From Chloroflexota bacterium (lineage in GTDB: Bacteria; Chloroflexota; UBA6077; CF-72), in NCBI GenBank assembly GCA_019247135.1, contig JAFAPL010001141.1:1-19731 (forward strand): 19,731 nt of DNA, written 5' to 3'. Made by a program: the position numbers and the translations under genes. The notes beneath the pieces were generated by a model that worked only from the letters and a program-made list of their open reading frames with translations, did no database searches and was not told the origin of the DNA. Positions 13,430-19,731 of the stretch are shown one piece after another (positions within the stretch are counted from its first letter, which is position 1; each line of letters starts with the position of its first letter).

Positions 13430-14663
13430 CGCGCAGCCCGCCGGCGCTCGATTGATCCTCTACGTCGGGAAGGGCGGTGTCGGCAAGACGACGCTCGCGG
13501 CCACGACGGCGATACGTACCGCCGAGCTTGGACACCGCACGCTGGTGGTCAGCACGGATCTCGCGCATAGCCTTGGCGACGTGCTCGGAACAGAGCTGGC
13601 ATCTGAGCCGCGCGAGCTCGCACCGAATCTCAGAGCGCAGGAAGTGAACGTCCTCGAAGAGGTCCGACGAAGTTGGGGCAAGGTGCAGGCGCGCCTCTCG
13701 GAATTTCTTCGCCAGGAGGGCATGCCCGAGATCCAGGCTGATGAGCTTGCGATCTTGCCCGGCATGGAGGAGGTCGCGGCGCTTATCCAGATCGAGCGCC
13801 AGGGTCGGACGGGTGAGTACGACTGCGTCATCGTCGATGCGGCGCCGACCGGCGAGACGATTCGCCTGCTCAGTCTGCCCGAGTCGTTCCAGTGGTACGC
13901 GGCGCGAGTTGTCGAGTGGCGGGGCAGACTCAAACGCATCGCTGGGCCACTGCTGAGCCAGGTGTTGCCCGATCTCAGTGTTGTCGACGTGATGACCCAA
14001 CTCGCGGAGCGCGTCAAGCGCTTGCGTACGGCACTGGTGAACCCGAAGCGCAGCAGTTACCGAATCGTGCTGACGCCCGACCGAACTGTTCTGCGCGAGG
14101 CACAGCGAGCCGAGACATATTTGAACCTGTTCGAGTATCCGGTTGACGCCTTGTTCGTGAATCGGATCCTGTCGGAATCGAAGCGCAGCGATCCGTACCT
14201 TGAAGCTCTCGTGAGTCGTCAGCGCCGAGTCCTGGAGGACATCGAACGCACGTTTCCGAGTCTCCCCCGCTTCGAGGTACCGCTTACAGCGGATGAGCCA
14301 GTCGGATTGGAGGCGCTCTCGGCACTCGCGCGTCAGACGTTTGGCGATCGAGACCCCGCCGAGGTGATGCACGTGGGCGCGAGCCAGAGCATCCAGCGCG
14401 ATGGCGACACGTATGTCCTGCGGATTCCCATGCCGAACGTCGAAGTGAGAAAACTCGACCTGACCAAGCGCGGCGACGAGCTATACGTGGACGTGGGCAA
14501 CTTTCGACGCGAAGTCGCTCTCCCTCTGGCGCTCTCGACCTTTCAGCCGGGCGTCGCGCGCGTTCACGACGGCGTACTTGAAGTCCCGTTCACTGCAGAG
14601 GACGATGAAGATCACCGGCCGGGCCATGTCGTCGCGGCCGCGGGCGATGAAAGGAGCACGTAG
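13422..14663 (+). CDS. ArsA/GET3-like ATPase with C-terminal HSP20-like domain
   Basis: A 413-aa cytosolic ATPase with a single deviant-Walker domain: P-loop GKGGVGKTTLA (16-26), switch-I STDLAHSLG (44-52, Leu where ArsA has Pro), switch-II VDAAPTGET (138-146) and VNRIL (246-250). Residues about 322-393 form the alpha-crystallin/HSP20-like domain known from some ArsA proteins (DTYVLRIPMPNV, DELYVDVGNFRREVALP, GVLEVPF). Only one Cys (135) is present, so the arsenite-binding Cys triad of ArsA and the CxxC of GET3 are absent, and no arsB or arsR gene is nearby. The start GTG 13422 overlaps the HMA2 gene by 8 bp. Probable role: nucleotide-driven targeting or assembly of the module's membrane proteins (inference). 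Confidence 0.9.
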   Translation: MTDAQPAGARLILYVGKGGVGKTTLAATTAIRTAELGHRTLVVSTDLAHSLGDVLGTELASEPRELAPNLRAQEVNVLEEVRRSWGKVQARLSEFLRQEGMPEIQADELAILPGMEEVAALIQIERQGRTGEYDCVIVDAAPTGETIRLLSLPESFQWYAARVVEWRGRLKRIAGPLLSQVLPDLSVVDVMTQLAERVKRLRTALVNPKRSSYRIVLTPDRTVLREAQRAETYLNLFEYPVDALFVNRILSESKRSDPYLEALVSRQRRVLEDIERTFPSLPRFEVPLTADEPVGLEALSALARQTFGDRDPAEVMHVGASQSIQRDGDTYVLRIPMPNVEVRKLDLTKRGDELYVDVGNFRREVALPLALSTFQPGVARVHDGVLEVPFTAEDDEDHRPGHVVAAAGDERST

Positions 14664-14918
14664 ATGGAAGAAGTACTCGGTATCCTCGGGTTCAGTTTCG
14701 GCGCCAGCCTTGGAGTCAGCGCCGTGCGCAGCGTCGTCGGCGGTTCACGCCCAGTCTTCCGCGACGTGCTGAAAATGGGCCTTCAAGTCTGGGACGGGCT
14801 CGCCAATGTGGCGGAGTCGGCGCGTGAGGAGGCCGCGGCCGCGAGTTCCGACCCGGCGGTCGCGCGACGGGGACGCCGGCGTGCCGAGCCACAGAAGATC
14901 GTGATCGCGCACGAATAA
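14664..14918 (+). CDS. DUF5132-like small membrane protein (copy C)
   Basis: An 84-aa diverged third paralogue: MEEVLGILGFSFGASLGVSAV (helix about 5-25), SRPVFRDVLKMGLQVWDGL and AESAREEAAAA, aligning with the GLRxVAKG...D...AExRE pattern of copies A and B. Its C-terminus is basic (RRGRRRAEPQK) rather than acidic. ATG 14664 follows the ArsA-like stop without a gap and has a good AAGGAG (14651-14656) 7 nt upstream. No cysteine is present. It is more distant from A and B than they are from each other, so the family call is less certain. Confidence 0.7.
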   Translation: MEEVLGILGFSFGASLGVSAVRSVVGGSRPVFRDVLKMGLQVWDGLANVAESAREEAAAASSDPAVARRGRRRAEPQKIVIAHE

Positions 14919-14923
14919 GGCCT

Positions 14924-15259
14924 GTGACAGTGCACGACATGCCCGAGCAGCCTGGCCCGAAGGCTGCGCCTGCTTCAGACGAGACGCCTGAGGATCGTGG
15001 CCTGGTCGCCCGCATCGGGCCGGTCGAGATCGACTGGCCGAAATCCATCGGCTACTTCGGGGGGGTAGGCTTGGCGGTCGCGTTCGAGATCATCGAACCG
15101 CCGCTGGCTGTCTTCATCGCCGCGATCCCGTTTCTGAAGCTGCTCAAGCAGCCGCATCAGCCGTGGCCGCTGCGCATCGCGGCGGACGTGGTCGAGGGGG
15201 CGGCCAAGCCTGTCGGCGGCGACGCGGAAAGCACCGTGCGCGTGAGTCAGGACACGTAA
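14924..15259 (+). CDS. Small two-helix membrane protein, unknown function
   Basis: A 111-aa protein. A polar, Pro/Glu-rich N-terminus (1-25) and an IGPVEIDWPKS motif lead into two hydrophobic segments (about 41-57 SIGYFGGVGLAVAFEII and 59-74 PPLAVFIAAIPFLKLL), then a polar tail. No named family was recognised. The start GTG 14924 comes 5 bp after copy C with AAGG just upstream; GTG 14930 and ATG 14939 are alternatives. It is the last gene of the plus arm and ends 2 bp from the convergent TetR stop. Operon position suggests a further subunit of the pump-associated module. No cysteine is present. Confidence 0.72.
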   Translation: MTVHDMPEQPGPKAAPASDETPEDRGLVARIGPVEIDWPKSIGYFGGVGLAVAFEIIEPPLAVFIAAIPFLKLLKQPHQPWPLRIAADVVEGAAKPVGGDAESTVRVSQDT

Positions 15260-15261
15260 CG

Positions 15262-15891
15262 TCAGGCGCGCCGATCAGGCGCGAGGCTGAGCATCAGTGT
15301 GTGCAGCAGCGTCTTGCTAAATCGGTCGTCCGCCTCGGGATCGGCCGACTCGCCCATGAATCGGCGCATGAGCGTGCGACCGATGCACGGGCCGAGCACG
15401 AGCCACGCCGCGGCTTCGGGGTCCACCCGCCGGCCAATGCGTCCAAGGCGCTGCTCGGCACGGACATACGCGGCCAGATGCTCGATCGCGCGGTGCGGCC
15501 CGACATTCTTCGAGCGCAGCCGTTCCTGGTGCCGCGCCAGCAGCTCCGGCTCGGCGAACAGCGCCGCCGCGACCGGTAGCGCCTGTTCGTAGAACGGCAA
15601 CGCCACCCGCACGATCTCGTCGAGGTTGCCCCGGACCGTCCGCCGGCCAACGCGCGACGGCAAGTCGTGCAATGCGGTCACGAGCTGCGGCACGCGTTCG
15701 CCGATCATGCACAGGAAAAGATCGGCTTTGTCGGTGAAATGCCTGTACAGCGCGGCTTCGGACAGGCCTGCGGCGTGGGCGATCTCCTTGGTCGTGGTGC
15801 GGGCCAGACCGATGTTGTGCATAACGCAGACGGCGGCATCGAGGATCTGTTCGCGTGTCTCGGCGCCGGCCCCGCGCGCGCGCGTAGTCAT
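15262..15891 (-). CDS. TetR-family transcriptional regulator
   Basis: A 209-aa protein. The N-terminal HTH (about 12-60) has REQILDAAVCVMHNIGLARTT, then KEIAHAAGLSEAALYRHFTDKADLF, the classic TetR recognition helix. The C-terminal helical ligand domain (about 75-205) contains FYEQALPVAAALFAEPELLARHQ and WLVLGPCIGRTLMRRF. The start ATG 15889-15891 is chosen because GGGGAGAG lies immediately upstream; an ATG at 15903 would overlap that site. It diverges from the RND pump gene, the usual arrangement for a local repressor released by pump substrates, with a palindromic site in the gap. Confidence 0.92.
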   Translation of the reverse strand: MTTRARGAGAETREQILDAAVCVMHNIGLARTTTKEIAHAAGLSEAALYRHFTDKADLFLCMIGERVPQLVTALHDLPSRVGRRTVRGNLDEIVRVALPFYEQALPVAAALFAEPELLARHQERLRSKNVGPHRAIEHLAAYVRAEQRLGRIGRRVDPEAAAWLVLGPCIGRTLMRRFMGESADPEADDRFSKTLLHTLMLSLAPDRRA

Positions 15892-15900
15892 GCTCTCCCC
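15892..15900 (-). promoter_or_regulatory. Ribosome binding site deciding the TetR start
   Basis: On the minus strand GGGGAGAGC directly precedes ATG 15891. The longer reading frame to 15954 lacks such a site at its other start candidates. Confidence 0.5.
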
Positions 15901-15909
15901 CATAAACGT

Positions 15910-15938
15910 TTGACAAATAAGTGAGTGATCACTAACGT
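15910..15938 (+). promoter_or_regulatory. RND pump promoter with palindromic TetR operator candidate
   Basis: A perfect -35 TTGACA (15910-15915) is followed after 17 bp by TAACGT (15933-15938), a moderate -10 (T, A and final T match). The spacer contains the perfect 10-bp palindrome AGTGATCACT (15924-15933), which extends to 16 bp at 15921-15936 with one mismatched pair. A repressor bound here would block both promoter elements. It is probably also used for TetR autoregulation. Confidence 0.65.
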
Positions 15939-15979
15939 GCTTGTAAGCGCACACTCAGTCTATCACCCCCGGCAGTGTG

Positions 15980-18900
15980 ATGAGCCCCACTCGTTTCGCC
16001 ATCCGTAATCCTCTTGTGGTCAGTGGCATCGCCCTCGCGCTGTGCCTCTTCGGCCTGTTCGCCTACTTCAACCTCGGCGTTGCCATCTCACCCAACGTCA
16101 ACATCCCTCAGGCTGTCGTCACCACCACCTACAACGGTGCCGACCCCGCGACCGTCGAAGCCAACGTCACCAAGCCGATCGAGGACGCCGTTGCCACGTT
16201 GCCCAACATCGATACCAATGGCTTGACCTCGACCTCCGCGTACGGCGTCTCGATCGTGAGCGTGCAGTTCACGACCGCGGCGAACCCGGACCTGGTAGCC
16301 GTCGATGTGCAGCGGGTCGTCAACGGCGTCCGCTCGAAACTACCCGCTGACTCGGACGCGCCAACGGTCACCAAAGTCGACTTCAACGCGCAGGGCGTTG
16401 CCACCGTGGTGCTCTCTGGTCCGGACCTCGTGAAGCTCGAAGACCTGGCCGAGAACTCCCTGCAGCAACAGTTCAACGCCGTACCGGGCGTGGGCACCAC
16501 CGTCATTCGGTCCGGCATCACGCACGAGGTGCACGTCACGGTCGATCAGGACGCGCTGCGTGCCTACGGTCTGTCTATCAACAACGTCGCCAACGCGCTC
16601 CAGTCGCAACAGCTCGAGGTGCCGGCCGGCACGATTACGCAGGGCTCGACTGACATCAGCGTCTACTTCGATTCCCTTGCACCCAGGATCGAGGCACTGG
16701 GTGACATGGTCATTCAGCAGACCGACCATGGCCCAGTTCACCTGCGCGACGTGGCGACCGTGCGGGATACGTTCAAGACGCCCAGCAGCATTGTGCGTGT
16801 CAACGGCCAGGAGGGCATCTCGCTGGCGGCCATCAAACTCGCGGACGCCAACAGCATCTCTGTCGTCGACGGCGTCAAACAGAAGATCGCCGAGCTCAAC
16901 CAGCAGCTCCCGCAGGGCACGCACCTGGACCTGGTCATCGACGCCTCGACGTACACGTCCAGGTCGTTTACCACGGTCCGCAACGCGCTGCTCGAGGCGG
17001 TGCTGGCGACGGGTCTGATCCTGCTGCTGTTCCTGCACACCTGGCGCAGCACGATGATCGTGCTCGTCGCGATTCCCGTGTCGGTGCTCTCGACGCTCGC
17101 GCTCATGTCCGTGCTCCACTACAACCTGAACCTGCTCACGATGGTGGCGCTGGTCGTGAGCGTGGGCATCCTGGTGGACGACTCGATCGTCGTCCTGGAG
17201 AACATCGCGCGCCATCTCGGGATGGGCAAGACGCCGTTCCACGCCGCGGTCGATGGACGCAGCGAGATCGGCCTGGCGGCGATCACGATCACCCTGGTCG
17301 ACGTGGTGGTCTACGTACCGATGGCGGTCATGACGAGTGGTCTGCCCGCGCAGTTCTTGCAGCCGTTCGCGGTGGTGATCACCGCCGCGACGCTGTCCTC
17401 GCTGCTCGTGTCCTTCACGCTCACGCCGATGCTTGGGCGCTTCTTTCTGCGCGAAGAATCTATGGCTCGCGGCCCGCTGGCGCGGTTTGGCGTCCTCTGG
17501 GACCGCGGTTTTCTGGCGCTGGAGCACCAGTACGAGCGGCTGCTGCGGGTCTCGCTGCCGCACCGATGGATCGTCATTGCTGTCGGTCTGGCCAGCTTCG
17601 CCGGAGGAATCGGACTCCTGGTCCTCGGCCTGATCGGCCTCGACTTCTTCCCGAATGGCGATCAGAGCGAGCTTGACATCACCCTCACCATGCCGCCGTC
17701 CACGAGCCTCGACGCGACCAACGAGGTTGCCCAGAACATCGAAGACGTTCTGCGGCAGTACTCGGAAGTGCGGAGTTTGTTCACAGTCGTGGGTGAGTCG
17801 ACCCTCGGCGGCGACCCGACCCAGATTGGCGGTACGAGTCAGGCCCAGATCACGGCCCTGCTCGTCCCGCGCGCGGATCGGCAGCGCTCTTCGGCAGCTA
17901 TGGGCGAGGATGTGCGACTGCGGCTAGAAGGCCGCTACCCCGGTGCAACGATACGCGTCGGTATGCCGAATGCCTTCGGCTTTGGCGGCTACGGGGGCGC
18001 TCCGATCCAGATCCTGGTCCAGGGCCCCGACGCGGATACGGTCGACCAGCTGTCGCGGCAGATTCAATCGCAGGTCGGACAGGTGCCCGGCGCGGTCGGC
18101 ATCGACAACAGCAACGACAACTTGCAGACCCAGTTGCGCACTCGGATCGACTGGACCCGCGCGGCCGATCTGGGCGTCAACCCGCGTGATGCGGGCACCG
18201 CCTTGCGCTCGGCGCTCGACGGCTTTACGTCCAACTCGAATCAGTTCCGTCAGACTGGTCGGGCGTCGATCCCCATCCGCATCGTCACCGCCCACGCGTC
18301 TGCGCTCACTCCGTCTGACATTCAAAGACTCCCGGTGAGCGGTGCCGTGGGAACGGTTCAGTTGGGTCAGTTCACGAGCGTCGAGCAGGTACGCATTCCG
18401 ACGACGATCAGCCACGTGAATCGGCTGCGCAGCGTCACCATCGGCGTGAGCGCCGGTGAGGGGCACCTGGTCGGGGATCTACAGAACGCGGTGCAGAAAG
18501 CAGTCGGAGCGGTGCCGCTGCCTGTCGGTTACAGCGTCACTTACGCGGGCCAGGGGCAACAAGGTGGCAGCGCCTTCGGCGATCTTGCCCGCGCGATGGG
18601 CATGGCCGTGCTGCTCATGTACATGCTGATGATGATGCTGTTCCGTTCGCTGACGCTGCCGTTGGCCGTGCTGATGTCGCTGCCGCTGGCGATGATCGGC
18701 GCTCTGGGCGCGATGGCCTTGACGCACAGCGCGTTCACGTTGTTTTCGATGCTCGGCGTAGCCGTTCTGCTCGGGTTGGTCGGCAAGAACGCGATTCTGC
18801 TCGTCGATCGCACCGACCGACTGCGTCAGTCCGGCCTGGATCGCGCGGCGGCGCTTCTGGCAGCCGGGCCGAGCCGGCTCAGGCCGATCATCATGACGAC

Positions 18901-19162
18901 GCTGTCGGTGATGGCGGCCCTGCTGCCGATCGCCTCCGGACTCGAAGAGGGGTCGGAGCTACTGCAGAGCGTGGCGGTGGTGCTGATCGGCGGCCTGCTC
19001 ACGTCGACGTTGTTGACGCTGGTGTTCGTGCCGGCGATGTACACCGTGTTCGACGACCTGCAACAGCTCGTGCTGCGGGTGGTGCGGCGTGGCTCGCGCG
19101 CTCCGTCGCCGAGACAAGCGCCGCGCCTGGTCCCGTCCCCCGCCGCCGACGGCGCAGACTAG
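15980..19162 (+). CDS. RND-family efflux transporter (HAE1/SwrC-like)
   Basis: A 1060-aa inner-membrane proton antiporter of full family length. TM1 (about 9-30) follows RFAIRNPLVV. A first porter loop follows, then TM2-6 starting LLLFLHTWRSTMIVL. The proton-relay pair D400-D401 lies in GILVDDSIVVLENI. After TM7 (residues about 535-555) and the second loop comes the second TM block (LLMYMLMMMLFRSLTLPLAVL), with Lys936 in GLVGKNAILLVD and RPIIMTTLSVMAALLP. All catalytic residues are present. No adaptor (MFP) or outer-membrane channel gene is adjacent, as with SwrC of monoderm bacteria, so it may extrude lipophilic compounds alone. ATG 15980 is preferred; GTG 15977 immediately before is possible. 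It is controlled by the divergent TetR. Confidence 0.95.
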   Translation: MSPTRFAIRNPLVVSGIALALCLFGLFAYFNLGVAISPNVNIPQAVVTTTYNGADPATVEANVTKPIEDAVATLPNIDTNGLTSTSAYGVSIVSVQFTTAANPDLVAVDVQRVVNGVRSKLPADSDAPTVTKVDFNAQGVATVVLSGPDLVKLEDLAENSLQQQFNAVPGVGTTVIRSGITHEVHVTVDQDALRAYGLSINNVANALQSQQLEVPAGTITQGSTDISVYFDSLAPRIEALGDMVIQQTDHGPVHLRDVATVRDTFKTPSSIVRVNGQEGISLAAIKLADANSISVVDGVKQKIAELNQQLPQGTHLDLVIDASTYTSRSFTTVRNALLEAVLATGLILLLFLHTWRSTMIVLVAIPVSVLSTLALMSVLHYNLNLLTMVALVVSVGILVDDSIVVLENIARHLGMGKTPFHAAVDGRSEIGLAAITITLVDVVVYVPMAVMTSGLPAQFLQPFAVVITAATLSSLLVSFTLTPMLGRFFLREESMARGPLARFGVLWDRGFLALEHQYERLLRVSLPHRWIVIAVGLASFAGGIGLLVLGLIGLDFFPNGDQSELDITLTMPPSTSLDATNEVAQNIEDVLRQYSEVRSLFTVVGESTLGGDPTQIGGTSQAQITALLVPRADRQRSSAAMGEDVRLRLEGRYPGATIRVGMPNAFGFGGYGGAPIQILVQGPDADTVDQLSRQIQSQVGQVPGAVGIDNSNDNLQTQLRTRIDWTRAADLGVNPRDAGTALRSALDGFTSNSNQFRQTGRASIPIRIVTAHASALTPSDIQRLPVSGAVGTVQLGQFTSVEQVRIPTTISHVNRLRSVTIGVSAGEGHLVGDLQNAVQKAVGAVPLPVGYSVTYAGQGQQGGSAFGDLARAMGMAVLLMYMLMMMLFRSLTLPLAVLMSLPLAMIGALGAMALTHSAFTLFSMLGVAVLLGLVGKNAILLVDRTDRLRQSGLDRAAALLAAGPSRLRPIIMTTLSVMAALLPIASGLEEGSELLQSVAVVLIGGLLTSTLLTLVFVPAMYTVFDDLQQLVLRVVRRGSRAPSPRQAPRLVPSPAADGAD

Positions 19163-19184
19163 CACCGAGCGCCCGTAGGGATGT

Positions 19185-19207
19185 TCGAGGGGGCGAAGCC
19201 CCCTTGA
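19185..19207 (+). terminator. GC-rich hairpin after the RND gene
   Basis: TCGAGGGGGC (19185-19194) pairs with GCCCCCTTGA (19198-19207) around a GAA loop: a 10-bp stem with one G-T wobble, 22 nt after the stop codon. No T-run follows, so termination efficiency is uncertain. Confidence 0.5.
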
Positions 19208-19214
19208 ACTCTCC

Positions 19215-19220
19215 GAGAGG
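19215..19220 (+). promoter_or_regulatory. Shine-Dalgarno-like GAGAGG ahead of an in-frame ATT
   Basis: GAGAGG lies 5 nt upstream of ATT 19226, in frame with the HAD phosphatase, while the first standard start (GTG 19250) has no such site. The frame is closed by TGA at 19205-19207 and contains no ATG, GTG or TTG before 19250. Confidence 0.35.
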
Positions 19221-19249
19221 AATTCATTGCCTTCGAGTACGATCCTTCG

Positions 19250-19731
19250 GTGCCGCCGCATGAGAAACAGCTGGCGGAGTACGCCGCCTACCTGTTTGAT
19301 GTCGACGGCACACTGACCTATCCCGACCGAGCCATCCCTGGCGCCGCCGACGTCCTCGTCGCGTTGAAAGCGCGCGGAAAGCACGTGCTGGCGGTCACGA
19401 ACAATTCCTCGCTCGGTCGACACGCCATCGCGGAACGCTTCCGAAGGTACGGCCTGCCACTCGACGACGCTGACGTCTTCTCGGCCGTGCACGCCACCGC
19501 CCAGTTCGTCGCTCGAGAGTGCCCCGGTGCGCGCGTTCACGTCTTCGGCAATCCCGGTCTGCGCGACGAAATCGCACGCACTGGCCTCAGCGTCACCGAC
19601 GAGATCGATGTCGACTACGTCGTCGTCGGCAATAACGCGAGCGTCACGTACGACCGCCTGACGCGCGCCATGCGCGCACTGCTCCGAGGCGCTCGATTCG
19701 TGGCCGTCAACGCCGATCGTATGTACGTCGG
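19250..19731 (+). CDS. HAD-superfamily phosphatase, NagD-like, 3' partial
   Basis: About 160 codons are visible and the gene runs off the window. Motif I is FDVDGTLT (nucleophile Asp17, acid Asp19 from the GTG), motif II is VTNNSS, and the NagD-type cap starts after RYGLPLDDADVFSA with VHVFGNPGLRDEI, VVVGNNASVTYDRLTRA and the substrate-loop region ARFVAVNADRMYVG. Known relatives dephosphorylate sugar phosphates, nucleotides or glycolysis by-products such as phosphoglycolate; the substrate cannot be set here. The start is uncertain: GTG 19250 is the only standard codon near the domain, but it lacks a ribosome-binding site, and ATT 19226 with GAGAGG upstream would add eight residues. It is separated from the pump gene by a hairpin. 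Confidence 0.88.
   Translation, partial: MPPHEKQLAEYAAYLFDVDGTLTYPDRAIPGAADVLVALKARGKHVLAVTNNSSLGRHAIAERFRRYGLPLDDADVFSAVHATAQFVARECPGARVHVFGNPGLRDEIARTGLSVTDEIDVDYVVVGNNASVTYDRLTRAMRALLRGARFVAVNADRMYV

Noticed and set aside
13212..14372. Long minus-strand frame opposite the ArsA-like gene
   Set aside because: No recognisable motif, and the plus strand has P-loop, switch and HSP20 motifs in the same interval.
13422..14663. Arsenite efflux ATPase (true ArsA)
   Set aside because: The arsenite-binding cysteines are missing, there is one ATPase domain only, and there is no arsB, arsD or arsR nearby.
15892..15954. Longer TetR protein
   Set aside because: The extension would cover the palindromic operator and promoter of the pump gene; a GGGGAGAG site supports ATG 15891.
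16340..17563. Long open frame on the minus strand opposite the RND gene
   Set aside because: Composition is His/Arg/Asp-rich with no domain, and the plus strand encodes an unmistakable RND transporter; it is a high-GC shadow frame.
1..19731. CRISPR arrays, tRNA/rRNA genes, insertion sequences, prophage
   Set aside because: No regular direct repeats with spacers, no cloverleaf-like sequence in the short gaps, and no transposase, integrase or phage structural motifs were found by reading.

Overview
This is a gene-dense, GC-rich bacterial window with almost no non-coding DNA. The longest gap between recognised genes is about 165 bases, so no gene-free stretch exceeds 300. GTG and TTG starts are common, neighbouring genes often overlap by 1-14 bases, and several starts carry a TANNNT -10-like box 6-7 nt upstream without a Shine-Dalgarno site, which suggests leaderless transcripts. 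An RND pump of the HAE1 type without adaptor or outer-membrane gene, an LCP protein and a KdpDE-like two-component pair are compatible with a monoderm-like high-GC lineage such as Chloroflexota or a relative. That placement is inference from gene content, not proof. No RNA genes, insertion sequences, CRISPR arrays or prophage genes were seen.

Layout. (i) 1-1137: the 3' part of a metal-dependent amidohydrolase gene. (ii) 1239-4794, minus strand: a MoxR AAA+ ATPase, DUF58 protein and DUF4129 membrane protein operon, without a transglutaminase gene. (iii) 4856-6656: a divergently transcribed DUF4118 sensor kinase and OmpR/KdpE-type regulator. The kinase has Gly in place of the usual acidic residue after the phospho-acceptor His. 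(iv) 6823-9568: a tightly overlapping envelope operon encoding an LCP protein, a membrane-anchored beta-propeller and a small Cys-containing putative lipoprotein, followed by an unrecognised 173-aa protein gene (9614-10135).

(v) 10141-15259 is the most interesting part: a two-armed, divergent module centred on a perfect 16-bp palindrome at 12605-12620. The minus arm encodes a small DUF5132-like membrane protein and a heavy-metal-type P-type ATPase that lacks the CPC/SPC/TPC metal site. The plus arm encodes a second DUF5132-like protein, an HMA2-like protein with a C-terminal membrane hairpin and no cysteine, an ArsA/GET3-like ATPase with a C-terminal HSP20-like domain and no metal-binding cysteine pair, a third DUF5132-like protein, and a small two-helix membrane protein. 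The layout suggests one membrane machine: a pump with small membrane and adaptor-like subunits plus a dedicated ATPase/chaperone that may insert or assemble them. The transported substrate is unknown, and the lack of cysteines argues against a classical soft-metal pump.

(vi) 15262-19162: a TetR regulator gene divergent from a complete RND (HAE1/SwrC-like) efflux pump gene, with a palindromic operator candidate lying between the -35 and -10 of the pump promoter. A hairpin follows the pump gene. (vii) 19250 to the window end: the 5' part of a NagD-type HAD phosphatase gene whose start codon is uncertain.
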